Below are positions 36,298-45,255 of a stretch of 64,000 bases of DNA, one piece after another. The notes under the pieces were generated by a model. That model searched no databases and had not been told where the DNA came from. It was given only the letters and a program-made list of their open reading frames with translations. Every line of letters begins with the position of its first letter. The first letter of the stretch is position 1. Source of the DNA: Streptomyces sp. CB09001 (lineage in GTDB: Bacteria; Actinomycetota; Actinomycetes; Streptomycetales; Streptomycetaceae); assembly GCF_003369795.1 (NCBI RefSeq), contig NZ_CP026730.1, positions 6,501,001 to 6,565,000 on the forward strand, given 5' to 3'. Both the position numbers and the translations under genes were made by a program.

Positions 36298-38711
36298 CGA
36301 GCATCTCCGATCTGCCGGGCCCCGGCGCCCCTGCGGATCGCCGTCGCCAGTGCCGTGGTGCGACGCACGAGGTCCGTGCGGTCGTCGACACGCGGAAGAG
36401 GCGAGTGCGCCCCGGCGTTGAAGGCCTCCACCAACGCCCAGCCTCCCACGCACAGCCCCTCGACCGCCTCACGAGCAGGCTGCCGCTCGTCGCCGAGCAG
36501 GGCCAGGGCCACGTATGACTTCGTGCGGTCCAGGGAGGCGACACGCTCCTCGATCGCCCGCAGGCTCAACCCCCGCTCGTCACGTAGCGTGCGCCGCACG
36601 GCCTCCAGGCAGGCGGCTTCCACCGCCACCCGACACATGGCGGGCAGGACGTGTTCCGCAACATCCTGGGGGATTCCACGGTCGTGCGAGACGGCGCGCG
36701 CCTCCGCCAGCGCCTGCTCGACCGGATCGGTCAGTGGCTCCACGCCCACCACCGAGTCGGTTTGCCGGGTGACGCGCAGAACGGTCGCCTTGATGCCCAG
36801 GTGGACGATGGCTTGCTGAAGTCGGGTGTCGTGGGTGAAGACGACGACCTGGCGGTTCTTGGCGTACGCGTCCAGCACTCGTGCCAGTCCCTCGACCTTT
36901 TCGGGGTCCATCGACTGCACCGGGTCATCGATGACGAGGAACCCGAAGGGGCTGGCTTCATGGGTGGCGCGCGGAAGGAACAGCGAGAGCGCCAGAGAGT
37001 GAAGCTCTCCCTGGCTCATCACGCTGTAGGCGGGGGCTTGCATGTCGTCCACGGAGACGCCGAGTTCGACCTTGCCACGCCCAGGAGTACCCGCGAGCGT
37101 CACGGATCCGAGCACGACGCTACTGTGCTCGCACAGCTTCTGCCACACCTCCTGAGAGCGCTGCGCGAACGGACGCAGCCGCTCGTCGCGCAGTTCGTCG
37201 ATGATGGGCCGCAACCAGGTCCGCGCCTTGCGGGCATGCCTGCGCCGGTCACGTGCCGTCTCGGCCGCCTCGGCCGCACCGAGCCACTCGGCGAGCCGTA
37301 CGGCAGCCGGCCGCCAGACGCCGTCGTGCTCCGCGAGCCGCAGCGCGGCTTCCTCCCGCACCTGCCGACAGGCTTCGTCCAGTGCGGCCGCGGCACGCTC
37401 GACACGGTCAGCGAGTTCCCTGGGGTGTGTGACGTCCCGGCAACGGGCCCACTCCTGCCACACCGACGCCAACGGCGACGTTGCCCCGCGCAGCCATACC
37501 GGGACCGGCTGCACGAGATCATGTACGGCCCGGACCGCCACGGTGGCGGCCTTGCGGGCGGCCTCGGCCGCAACGGCGTCCGTCCGCAGTCGCTCCACCT
37601 CGGCCCGTGCCTGTTCGGCCCAGGCCCGGTCGAGCCGCTCCTCCGTGCCGCAGACCGGGCAGTCCGTACTCTGCGAGCGACGCCGGTGCTCCAAGGCCGA
37701 CTCCAGCAGGCCGGCCAGGCGGCGGGCCTCCTCGGCGTTGCTGTGGCGCACCTCCTCGGCGGCCGCGGCCGCGTCCCGCAGCCGGGCCACCGTGCCGTGG
37801 ACCTCTCGCAGATCCGGTCCGGCGAGACTCGCGTACTGCCGCAGCCGGGCCAACTCGCCCTCCGCGGCCGGGGTGCGGCTCTCCAGCAGCGCGCGCACCC
37901 GGCCGAGGTCCGGCTTGGCCCCCGACAGCGCCTGCGACGCATCACGCGCCCTGGGGTCGTCGAGCGAGGCCAGCTCCTCGAGAAGCCCGCCAGTGAGCGA
38001 GTCCGCGTGCTTGATGACCTTGTCGCACTCGCTCGCGGCAGTCATGACCCGGCCGTCGAACTCGGCGAGCAGCTCGAGGCCGAGGAGCTTGAAGAAGGCG
38101 TCGTGCAGGTTGCCGAGCGTGCCGTTGATCATCGAACCGAGCTCGCTGTACGGCAGGAACGGCCGGGCGAGGTCCAGCGCATCGGCGTCCAGGACCTCCC
38201 CCAGCTTCCGCTCGGAGCCGTCCGCACCCCGGACCTCGGTACGTGCGTCGTCGACCTTGGTGCCGTGCCAGGTCCGCCGCACGGTGACGGCCTCGGACCG
38301 CTCGCCGACGACCAACTCCACGCCGACCTCCGGTGTCACATCAGGACTGTGCAGGTTGCGCCAGCCCTTCTGCCAGTCACCGGCCCGACGTCCCTCCCAC
38401 CGGGAGTTGTGCCCCGTGATCGCGGTCTCGGCGGCTTCGGCGAAGCTCGACTTTCCGGAGCCGTTGGGGCCGGCGACGACGACCAGGCCGGGCCCCGGGG
38501 GGAGTTCGAGGGTCGTCCGCGGTCCGATGCCTCGCCAGCCGGCTGCGGTGATGGACCGGAGATGCACCGGCCCGGTCCGTCCGCCGGTGTCCTTGGCCCG
38601 GTCCTCGGGGAGCAGGTCGCGGAGCAGTGCCTGCACTTCCGGGGTGAGTCCGGAGTGACTCAGACGATCGAGGAGGAGGGTCCGCAGGGACGTGGGGGAC
38701 TGGTCGAGCAT
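36294..38711 (-). CDS. SMC/Rad50-like ATPase with zinc-hook motif
   Basis: An 805-residue protein from ATG 38711 (AAGGGAAA ribosome site; frame open to 38747). Walker A GPNGSGKSS is at 81-89. Long alpha-helical, Ala/Glu/Arg-rich arms flank a CPVCG zinc-hook at 351-355. The ABC signature region MSQGELHSLALSLFLP and Walker B FLVIDDPVQSMD are at about 560-605, followed by VVVFTHD. A further 200-residue C-terminal domain (CRVAVEAACLEAVRRTLRDE and after) has no family I recognise. Proteins of this form sense DNA ends or foreign DNA in several defence systems. It heads the McrBC operon. Confidence 0.9.
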   Translation of the reverse strand: MLDQSPTSLRTLLLDRLSHSGLTPEVQALLRDLLPEDRAKDTGGRTGPVHLRSITAAGWRGIGPRTTLELPPGPGLVVVAGPNGSGKSSFAEAAETAITGHNSRWEGRRAGDWQKGWRNLHSPDVTPEVGVELVVGERSEAVTVRRTWHGTKVDDARTEVRGADGSERKLGEVLDADALDLARPFLPYSELGSMINGTLGNLHDAFFKLLGLELLAEFDGRVMTAASECDKVIKHADSLTGGLLEELASLDDPRARDASQALSGAKPDLGRVRALLESRTPAAEGELARLRQYASLAGPDLREVHGTVARLRDAAAAAEEVRHSNAEEARRLAGLLESALEHRRRSQSTDCPVCGTEERLDRAWAEQARAEVERLRTDAVAAEAARKAATVAVRAVHDLVQPVPVWLRGATSPLASVWQEWARCRDVTHPRELADRVERAAAALDEACRQVREEAALRLAEHDGVWRPAAVRLAEWLGAAEAAETARDRRRHARKARTWLRPIIDELRDERLRPFAQRSQEVWQKLCEHSSVVLGSVTLAGTPGRGKVELGVSVDDMQAPAYSVMSQGELHSLALSLFLPRATHEASPFGFLVIDDPVQSMDPEKVEGLARVLDAYAKNRQVVVFTHDTRLQQAIVHLGIKATVLRVTRQTDSVVGVEPLTDPVEQALAEARAVSHDRGIPQDVAEHVLPAMCRVAVEAACLEAVRRTLRDERGLSLRAIEERVASLDRTKSYVALALLGDERQPAREAVEGLCVGGWALVEAFNAGAHSPLPRVDDRTDLVRRTTALATAIRRGAGARQIGDAR

Positions 38712-38793
38712 GGTCGATTTCCCTTGTTCGGTGCGAGGGGAGGGCAAGCTCCTGTGACTGACGCACTGTTCGCACCGTAAGCATGGTGGATGC

Positions 38794-38812
38794 TTGTTAA
38801 CACAGTCAACGA
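38794..38812. promoter_or_regulatory. Defence-island inverted repeat, copy 2
   Basis: TTGTTAA-CACAG-TCAACGA, 83 bp upstream of the SMC-like start. On the minus strand TTGACT within this repeat and TACGGT at 38779-38774 could be promoter elements, though their spacing is not ideal. Confidence 0.5.
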
Positions 38813-38926
38813 ATTTAAGGCTATTGATGGCTCGACTTTGTGTACACGAGTCAGACCTGTGTGCGAGTCAGGTTGGGCAACGAAGATCGATCTGCTGGCG
38901 CGATCGCGAATTGGCGGGGACGTACC

Positions 38927-39394
38927 TCAGTCGGCGTGATCAGCGGCTCGGAAGTCGCACTCGGCCCAGACGGTCTTACCGCTGGGCGGATACGGCTCGC
39001 TGCCCCACCGGTCGGCGAGGGCGGCGACGATGAGCAGCCCTCGCCCCGACTCGTCGTCCGGCGGCCGGAGGAAGTCCGCCCCAGGAGAGGGCAGCTGGTC
39101 CCCGCGGGCGTCAGTTACCGCGACGCGAAGGATGCCGGCGGCCGAGTCATGGGTGAGGGCGAGGCGGAAGTCGCGGCCCTGGACCCGGGCGTGCAGCGCG
39201 GCATTGGCGGCCAGCTCCGCGACGATCTGCTCCGCCCGGTCGGCGACGTCGGGTGACACCCGCCAGGTCCGCAGCTGCTCGCAGGTGAGCAGACGGGCGA
39301 GACGGGCACCGCGCCGGGTGGACGAGAACTGCAGCGTGAACCGGTTCCCGAACCCCGACAGGGCGACGTACCACCGGGCGATGGTTCGGTTCAC
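38927..39394 (-). CDS. RsbW-like ATP-binding protein (GHKL anti-sigma-type)
   Basis: A small histidine-kinase-like ATPase of 155 residues from GTG 39394, with upstream sequence open to 39469. The N-box is IVAELAANAALHA and the G1 region reads LRVAVTDARGDQLP; then ESGRGLLIVAALADRWG is the G2-type loop. Streptomyces has dozens of such proteins, often beside XRE/DUF397 pairs. It lies between modules A and B of the defence island; a link to that island is not evident. Confidence 0.82.
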   Translation of the reverse strand: MNRTIARWYVALSGFGNRFTLQFSSTRRGARLARLLTCEQLRTWRVSPDVADRAEQIVAELAANAALHARVQGRDFRLALTHDSAAGILRVAVTDARGDQLPSPGADFLRPPDDESGRGLLIVAALADRWGSEPYPPSGKTVWAECDFRAADHAD

Positions 39395-39804
39395 CGAGTC
39401 GGTCGCCCGCCGCGTGTGAGCCCGTCGGTGGTCGCTGAATCCCGAGGGCGCAGCCTTGTCGCCGGGCACGGTTGGCGAGCCACTGCTGGTCAGTGATCGG
39501 ACAGTTCGGCTTGTGCGGGCCGCTGTGCGGACGGCATGTCGCTCGAGACGAACTGTCCCATCATGTTGCCGGGCTCAACGCTTACCCCGGTGGCCTCGGT
39601 ATCCCGGGCGGGCGCCGGAGCGCTGCTCTGCGGGACCTACGGCTACGAGTGTCAGCGGTCGCGGACATCGGAGCCGGGCCACAGACCATTGGCGTCCCTG
39701 CCTCGGACACGCCGGTGGCACCCGGAGGTGAGCAGAAGGCGTACGCGGTCACTGACCGCGTACGCCGCCGGGACGTCCGCCTGCCGGGGCCCCGGCCCGC
39801 CGGG
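39395..39804. other. Gene-free stretch between the ATPase gene and dynamin genes
   Basis: About 410 bp (335 bp if the ATPase starts at 39469). I see no credible coding sequence. The only clear structure is the hairpin at 39738-39766, described separately. Confidence 0.6.
39738..39766 (-). terminator. Terminator hairpin of the dynamin operon
   Basis: GGCGTACGCGGTCA (39738-39751), one base, TGACCGCGTACGCC (39753-39766): a 14-bp perfect inverted repeat, 39 bp beyond the dynamin stop codon. Confidence 0.7.
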
Positions 39805-41517
39805 TCAGCCTGCGGCCTGATCGATGAGCCTGTTGGCCGCGTCGCGCAGACTTCCGATCTCTTTCAGCGCCGCCTCGCGTGTGGCGCCGATCTGTCCGCC
39901 CGGGCCGGTGAGATCACCCAGTGCGTGTTCCACGTCGGCGATCCACCCGCGCAAGTGCTCTTCGCCGGCGTCGACCAGGCCGTCCCGCTGCTGGAGCGCC
40001 ACGTTGGCGAAATGGTCCCGGATTTCCGCACGGTGCTTTTCCACCGCCATCCGATTGCTCTGGTCCTTGATGATGCTGACCGCATCCAGGGCGGGGCCCA
40101 TGACCACCGGTGCCCACTGGGCCTTTCCGGCCCAGCTGGAGACCTTGTTGGTCGCGTTGACCTTGCCCCACGGCTTGAACTTCTTCGCGCCGTTGGTGAC
40201 CTTCCCGCCGGAGTCGAGCAGCTTCTGGCCCACTTTGTTCTTGATGAGCCAGTCCACTACGGCAGCTGCCTGCTCTTTGTCGCTCGCGATCTTCCTGAGC
40301 CACTCCGACAGCTTTCCGGCCCCCTGCTTCGCGGCCTGCTCCGCAGCCTTCTTGACCGCTTCTTCGAGAGGTGACTTCGCGGGTGTGGCGGGATTCGCCT
40401 CGGGCGGGTTGACGTTGTTCACCCACTCCTCGGGCTCCGGTACGACCTCTCCGTACTCGGCGGTCAGCGCGTCGTACGCCGCCCTCGTCGCGGAGGAAAA
40501 ATTGATGTCGAAGTCGGTGTGGGAATCGATCAGCCTTGCGGTGACGTCGGTCGCGATGCCGGTCGGGACGGTGCCCTTCTTCTCAGAGACGCTGTCGGCG
40601 ATCCGGCCCCCTTCCGTTCTGATCCTGGCGGCGACGACCTCGCTCTCCCTCTCCAAGGCCTTCAGCACGCCCTCCCGCGCGAGGGAGAGCGACGCCTCGA
40701 CCTTCTCCGCGGTCCGCACGGCGTCGAGGTCCTCGCCCCGCAGGTGCCACATCCCCTCGGCGTCCGCCAGAACCCGGAGGAGTTCGTACGCTTGCGCCCT
40801 GGGACGGAGACCGTTGACCCCGGGAGCGACGAGTCGCCGCAACTCGGTGGTGAGCGCGTCGATGCCGCTCCGGGAAGCCAAAAACTCACGTTCCGTGTCC
40901 GTGAGTTCGAGATCATTGGCCGCGTCGAGGAAGTCGCGGGCGTCGGTCGGGACGATCGGGACGCGGTCGGCGAAGGGGCCGAGCCGTTTGCGTATCTCGT
41001 CGAGAATGACCTTGCGGTCGCTGTTCTCGGCGTTCATCTTGTTGACGACGACCACGCTCCGGTCGGCGAAACCGTCGGCATCGAGGGCCCGGGCAATGGC
41101 CTCCGTCTCGGCCTCGCCGGGCAGTTCGCTCGTCGTCACGATCATCAGCGCGTCTGCCCCGCGCACACCACGTTCGGCCGAGGCCAGGTGCGAGTCGTCG
41201 CCCGACAGGGTTCCGGGCAGGTCGACCAGGGTCACGCCGTTCCACGGGTACGGCGTCTCCTCCAGTGTCTTGGGTGCCGCGTCGACGATCTTCTCGACCT
41301 CCGCCGCCGGGAGTCGAAGGAGCGCGGCGATGAGTGTCGACTTCCCCGCGCTGTACGGGCCCAGGAGCGCGATCCGCAGAGGGCTCGTGTCCGTGCGGGG
41401 CAGGGAGGCTGTCAGGTCCCGGGTGCGCGGGTGGGCGTTGAGAACCCCCTCGGCCCGTGCGCTCAGGGCGAGCACGCGGGTGCTCGGCCCCCCGTCAGCC
41501 GTCGTCCGCAGTCCCAT
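39805..41517 (-). CDS. Dynamin-like GTPase (downstream partner)
   Basis: A 570-residue bacterial dynamin-like protein. The GTPase domain is N-terminal: G1 GPYSAGKST (53-61), G2 candidate Thr in KTLEETPY, G3 DLPGT (99-103), G4 NKMN (159-162). Helical sequence follows; the late Ala/Lys-rich stretch EEAVKKAAEQAAKQ and the weakly hydrophobic WAPVVMGPALDAV may form the stalk and membrane paddle. ATG 41517 is chosen (GGAGAAGG ribosome site, 23-bp overlap with the upstream GTPase). Paired bacterial dynamins act together in membrane remodelling or phage defence; here both form one operon. Confidence 0.88.
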   Translation of the reverse strand: MGLRTTADGGPSTRVLALSARAEGVLNAHPRTRDLTASLPRTDTSPLRIALLGPYSAGKSTLIAALLRLPAAEVEKIVDAAPKTLEETPYPWNGVTLVDLPGTLSGDDSHLASAERGVRGADALMIVTTSELPGEAETEAIARALDADGFADRSVVVVNKMNAENSDRKVILDEIRKRLGPFADRVPIVPTDARDFLDAANDLELTDTEREFLASRSGIDALTTELRRLVAPGVNGLRPRAQAYELLRVLADAEGMWHLRGEDLDAVRTAEKVEASLSLAREGVLKALERESEVVAARIRTEGGRIADSVSEKKGTVPTGIATDVTARLIDSHTDFDINFSSATRAAYDALTAEYGEVVPEPEEWVNNVNPPEANPATPAKSPLEEAVKKAAEQAAKQGAGKLSEWLRKIASDKEQAAAVVDWLIKNKVGQKLLDSGGKVTNGAKKFKPWGKVNATNKVSSWAGKAQWAPVVMGPALDAVSIIKDQSNRMAVEKHRAEIRDHFANVALQQRDGLVDAGEEHLRGWIADVEHALGDLTGPGGQIGATREAALKEIGSLRDAANRLIDQAAG

Positions 41518-44515
41518 CGCCTTCTCCGCTTCTTGAATCCGGGCGGACCTCGATCCGCTCGGTGAGGACATCCACGAGGTGCTTGTGCAGGTGTGCCCGC
41601 ACGTCCGCGACGTGGGACGTATCGGTCCAGACGCGGAGTTCGACCCCCGGCGTCCGGCGTGCTCGGCGGACGGCCGCCGGATCCCCGCCGGCGAGTGCCA
41701 GCAGCCGGCGTGCCAGGGTGAGGTCGATCGTGTCGAGGGCGGACCGCACGGCCGGCTGCAGCCGGCCGAGCTGTTCGAACCGCTCGCGGGTGCTGCCGAT
41801 GCCCGCGGTGTCTGCCGCGAACTGGGCCTCGACCTGGGCCGTCGCGTCCTCGAGGACCATCGCCAGCCGGGCGTCGACCCAGTCGCACAGATCGTCGAGG
41901 CAGTTCTCGGCCACTTCCGTGGCCGTTTTGGTCCATTCCTCCTCCGCCTGCCGTGCGCGGTCGATCTCGTTGCTCACCGCTTTCATCGCCCCGAGCAGGG
42001 CATCCGTCGCGTAGAGCGCCGCGGTGACGGGAGCGGAGGCAGCGGTGGTGGCGGCGGAGGTGGCCAGTTTCTTGGAGAACACCTTGGTGAGTCCCTTGGA
42101 GAGACCCTGGGCGGAGAACGAGTCCAGGAGGGTGGTGGCCGCCCCCTTGACGGCGGCTGACGCGATCTTCGGGGCGGGGTGCGGTTCCACGCGCGGGTGT
42201 TCGTCGTCCTGTCGCTCCGGGGCGTTTGCGGGGGCACGCAGCGTCCGTCCCCGTTCCCGCGCTCGCCGCACGAGTTCGTCCTCAAGAGCGGGGATGAGGC
42301 CGTCCCATTCCAGTTCGGTGAGGAAGTCGCTCCACCGCTGTGCGTGGTCCTCGCCGCCCAGGTTCCGGACCGTTTCCGGCAACCGCTCCCGGGCCCGGTG
42401 ACGTTCTGCTTCGAGGCGTTCATGTGCCTCGCGGCCCGCGGTCCGGAACGCTTCGAGCAGCGCGGCCCGTTCACCCGGCGTCGAGTGTTCCAGTGCGTCG
42501 AGTGCGAGACCGATCCGCGGGAGTTCTTCGGCCGCCCGGTCGTGGAAGGCGGCGAGCGGCCGTCGCACGTCCTCGGCCAGCCGTACGGCACGAAGGGGAA
42601 TCGATCGCTCTGCCAGGAGCTGGGAGAGGGCCAGCTCCAGTTCGAGAAGTCTGCTTGCCCGCATGGCCTTGTCGGCCAGTTCGCGATCCTTCACGGACAG
42701 TGACTCGTGCGCGGCACCGGTGTGGACCGCGAGGATGACGGGCGGGGCGGCCCCGGCCGCGCGGGCGACCTGTTCGATGCGAGCGGCGTGCTCCGACGCG
42801 GTTTTGAACTGCTTGTCCGGGGAATCGGCGAAGATCGTGAGGAGCACGGGCTCGTCGACCTTCTTCTTCACATTGATGACGGCCAGCAGCGGTTTCCCCG
42901 AGAGGAGAAGCCGCTGGAACTCCGCGGCCTCCTCGGCGCGCATCGTGTCGGCGTAGTTCCAGATGACCGCGTCGGCGCTGTCGCACGCCGCCCGCGCCTG
43001 CTGCGCGTCGAAGTCGTCGTCCTTCGCGGCGAAGCCGGGTGTGTCCAGGTAGGTCACCGGTCCGACGTCGAAAGCGGAGGTCTTCCGTGTGGTGCGGTGC
43101 GCCCCTAGCCCGATCCCGGACCGGTCCGCGTCGCGCGTCAGGGCCTTGCGCAGCGTGGTCTTCCCGGACTTGGTTCTTCCGGCGACGGCCACGAGCAGCC
43201 TGCCCCGGACAGCGGGCAGGGGCCGCATGGCATCACGAAGTTCACGCTCGACCGTTCCGACGCGGCCGATGACTCCGACGAGCCCCTCGCTCGCTACGGC
43301 GTGCTCGGAGTGCCCCGTTCGCCCCGTTCGCCCCGTTCGCCGCAGGAGGTCCTCGACCTCGGCCCGGAGGACGGCCTGGACGGCGCGGTAGTCCGAGCGG
43401 CTCGTGTCCACCGCTCCGGGCGGTAGGGCGAGTTCGTCGACCAGGGGGTCGAGAGCCTCGCGGAGCCCGGGATCGCTTTCTCGCAGGTCCATGGCCGCCG
43501 CCACGCGGTCGAACAGCGCGATGTTCTTCGCGTACCAGGACTCGAGAGCACGCAGCCGGCCGGCGTCGTGCCGGGAGCCGACCGCGAGGAGCCCCGAGGT
43601 GAGCCGTGCGGCCGAACTTGTGGGCGACGGCGGTACGGCCGGGGACGTGGCGGAGGCGGGAGGGACGGGCATTGCCAGTGCCGACGTCGGACCCGGCGCG
43701 TGTGCGAGCACCGTCCGGCAGTCGTCCCTTGCGAGCAGTTCCAGAGTGCTCCCCGACAGGGCACCGGTGTCGCGGGCCGTGTGCGCCCACACCAGGGCGT
43801 CACGCCGGTCCGACCTGAACCCGGAGTGCGCGTCCGGCCCGAGCCAGCGCCACCATGCCGGCCGTGCGGAGAGGAACGCGTCGTACGCCTTCCGCGCCGC
43901 GACGAAGTCCCGTACCTTCTCGAGCCGCGCCGCCAGCTCCCGGTTCTGCAGATCCTGGGCCGCCGAGACGCTGTGCTGGAGCACGAGCTCCCGCGCGGCT
44001 GCCGCCCGACGAGTGGCGCGGGGGCGGTTCAGGTCGGCCAGAGCGCCGTCGAGGTCTATGTCGATGTCGCCGATCGAACGCCAGATCTCCTCGGGCCAGT
44101 CCTGATCCGCACGACAGTACGGTTCGAGGGCCTTGGGTATCAGTCGTTCCGCGGTCGTCACCGACGCGCGGTCCGTCCGTAGCGCCTCCACCGGGACACC
44201 CTCAAGAGCTCGAAGGTGCGGCCGCGCTTCTTCGGTCCGCGCCAACTCCCGCAGAGCCCTGGCATCTTCGGGGCCTGCCGCCATACCGGCCAGCTCCTGC
44301 TCCTCGACGCACGCCGACACGGCGTCCGAGACGCACGAAAGCGTGCTGCCGTACGCGGGCAGAACAGCACACCCGTGCTCCTGCGCCACCGCGTCCACGT
44401 TCTCGGCGAGCCGCCGTAGCGCGGCCTGTCCGGCCATGGCGTCGACCCCCAGCGGCTCGAGCAGGAGGGCCAGGATCTCGGTACGGGGACTCGTGCCTCC
44501 GGGGACTTCGCTCAC
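41495..44515 (-). CDS. Large dynamin-like GTPase (upstream partner)
   Basis: A 1006-residue protein. Residues 1-400 are mostly alpha-helical with no motif I can name. The GTPase domain begins late: G1 VAVAGRTKSGKTTL (442-455), G3 DTPGF (491-495), a weak G4 NVKKK (548-552). The region after 800 contains a small-residue hydrophobic stretch (TSAATTAASAPVTAALYATDALLG) that could insert in membranes, and a long helical end. An in-frame 9-bp DNA repeat encodes GRTGRTG at 395-401. GTG 44515 overlaps the stop of a short upstream frame (GTGA). LeoA/DynA-like heterodimer partners are the nearest known models. Confidence 0.85.
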   Translation of the reverse strand: MSEVPGGTSPRTEILALLLEPLGVDAMAGQAALRRLAENVDAVAQEHGCAVLPAYGSTLSCVSDAVSACVEEQELAGMAAGPEDARALRELARTEEARPHLRALEGVPVEALRTDRASVTTAERLIPKALEPYCRADQDWPEEIWRSIGDIDIDLDGALADLNRPRATRRAAAARELVLQHSVSAAQDLQNRELAARLEKVRDFVAARKAYDAFLSARPAWWRWLGPDAHSGFRSDRRDALVWAHTARDTGALSGSTLELLARDDCRTVLAHAPGPTSALAMPVPPASATSPAVPPSPTSSAARLTSGLLAVGSRHDAGRLRALESWYAKNIALFDRVAAAMDLRESDPGLREALDPLVDELALPPGAVDTSRSDYRAVQAVLRAEVEDLLRRTGRTGRTGHSEHAVASEGLVGVIGRVGTVERELRDAMRPLPAVRGRLLVAVAGRTKSGKTTLRKALTRDADRSGIGLGAHRTTRKTSAFDVGPVTYLDTPGFAAKDDDFDAQQARAACDSADAVIWNYADTMRAEEAAEFQRLLLSGKPLLAVINVKKKVDEPVLLTIFADSPDKQFKTASEHAARIEQVARAAGAAPPVILAVHTGAAHESLSVKDRELADKAMRASRLLELELALSQLLAERSIPLRAVRLAEDVRRPLAAFHDRAAEELPRIGLALDALEHSTPGERAALLEAFRTAGREAHERLEAERHRARERLPETVRNLGGEDHAQRWSDFLTELEWDGLIPALEDELVRRARERGRTLRAPANAPERQDDEHPRVEPHPAPKIASAAVKGAATTLLDSFSAQGLSKGLTKVFSKKLATSAATTAASAPVTAALYATDALLGAMKAVSNEIDRARQAEEEWTKTATEVAENCLDDLCDWVDARLAMVLEDATAQVEAQFAADTAGIGSTRERFEQLGRLQPAVRSALDTIDLTLARRLLALAGGDPAAVRRARRTPGVELRVWTDTSHVADVRAHLHKHLVDVLTERIEVRPDSRSGEGDGTADDG
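43313..43339. repeat. Three exact 9-bp repeats CCCCGTTCG inside the dynamin gene
   Basis: Three identical copies in a row, in frame, giving a Gly-Arg-Thr repeat just before the GTPase domain. Confidence 0.9.
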
Positions 44516-44745
44516 TGCTGCTCCTCGTGGGGACAGGGGTGACGGACCACGCTCTTCGCGCGGGCGGCGGCCAGGCCGACGGTACGGTGGTGCGGGGTCG
44601 TCGTCATGGCGGCCGCACGGCCGGGGAAGTTGTCGGGGAGGCGCAGGACCGTGGCGCGGTCGGTCTTCCGCGCGCTGCTCCTGCTGGTGGCGCGCCCAAT
44701 GCGGAGACCACCGTCGACGAGCCCCCGGCTCACTGCCGCCCCCAT
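44512..44745 (-). CDS. Short putative gene coupled to the dynamin operon
   Basis: A 77-residue Arg/Ala-rich frame from ATG 44745 (GAAG nearby); an upstream GTG at 44889 would give 125 residues. I recognise no domain. The reason to list it is the GTGA overlap between its stop and the start of the large dynamin gene, a usual sign of translational coupling, and the operator-like repeat at 44907-44925 just upstream. It could also be only a leader reading frame. Confidence 0.4.
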   Translation of the reverse strand: MGAAVSRGLVDGGLRIGRATSRSSARKTDRATVLRLPDNFPGRAAAMTTTPHHRTVGLAAARAKSVVRHPCPHEEQQ

Positions 44746-44906
44746 CTCCGCTTCTCGCGCTCTCGATGCTTGCGCGGCTCTCGCGATTTCGCGGTCCGAA
44801 ACGGAACGCGCCCCCTGACCTGCTGCCGCACGGCCCGTCGTGCCAGAACAGGTGGTGATGCGGCCCTCACGGTACACGGTTCTGTTCACGAATGGCAGGT
44901 GATCAC

Positions 44907-44925
44907 GCGTTGACAGCGTCAATGC
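44907..44925. promoter_or_regulatory. Defence-island inverted repeat, copy 3
   Basis: GCGTTGA-CAGCG-TCAATGC, seven-bp arms with one mismatch. It stands at the head of the dynamin operon; the minus strand reads TTGACG here, which would serve as a -35 box. Apart from this repeat, I see nothing clear in the roughly 365-bp gap from 44890 to 45255. Confidence 0.5.
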
Positions 44926-45255
44926 ACTTCTGATTCCCGCTCTCCGAGGCTCGTCTGCGCTGACTACCGTGTGATCAGGTGCCTGTCGGTTGGGGCGAAC
45001 TCCTGGTGCCTCGTACTGCACCGGCTTCCTGTCAGCCGGCGTGATGGCGGCTCAACCCTGTGACGCTTCCATCTGCTCGTTGCCCGGCATCGTTCCGTCC
45101 CCCAGGTCGGCGCCAGGCCCGTTCCGTTGCCGATCGAGGAACTGTGACCACCATCTGAGGGCTGCGAGGACGGTTCAGAACGCCTGGGAGAACCGGCGGC
45201 GTCATCTTTCGGCGACTCACTGCCGACCATGCGTCGGCTCAATAGGATGGCGGGC

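Noticed and set aside
39472..40374. Plus-strand frame over the gap and dynamin 3' end
   Set aside because: Antisense to a clear GTPase and without any recognisable motif or ribosome site.
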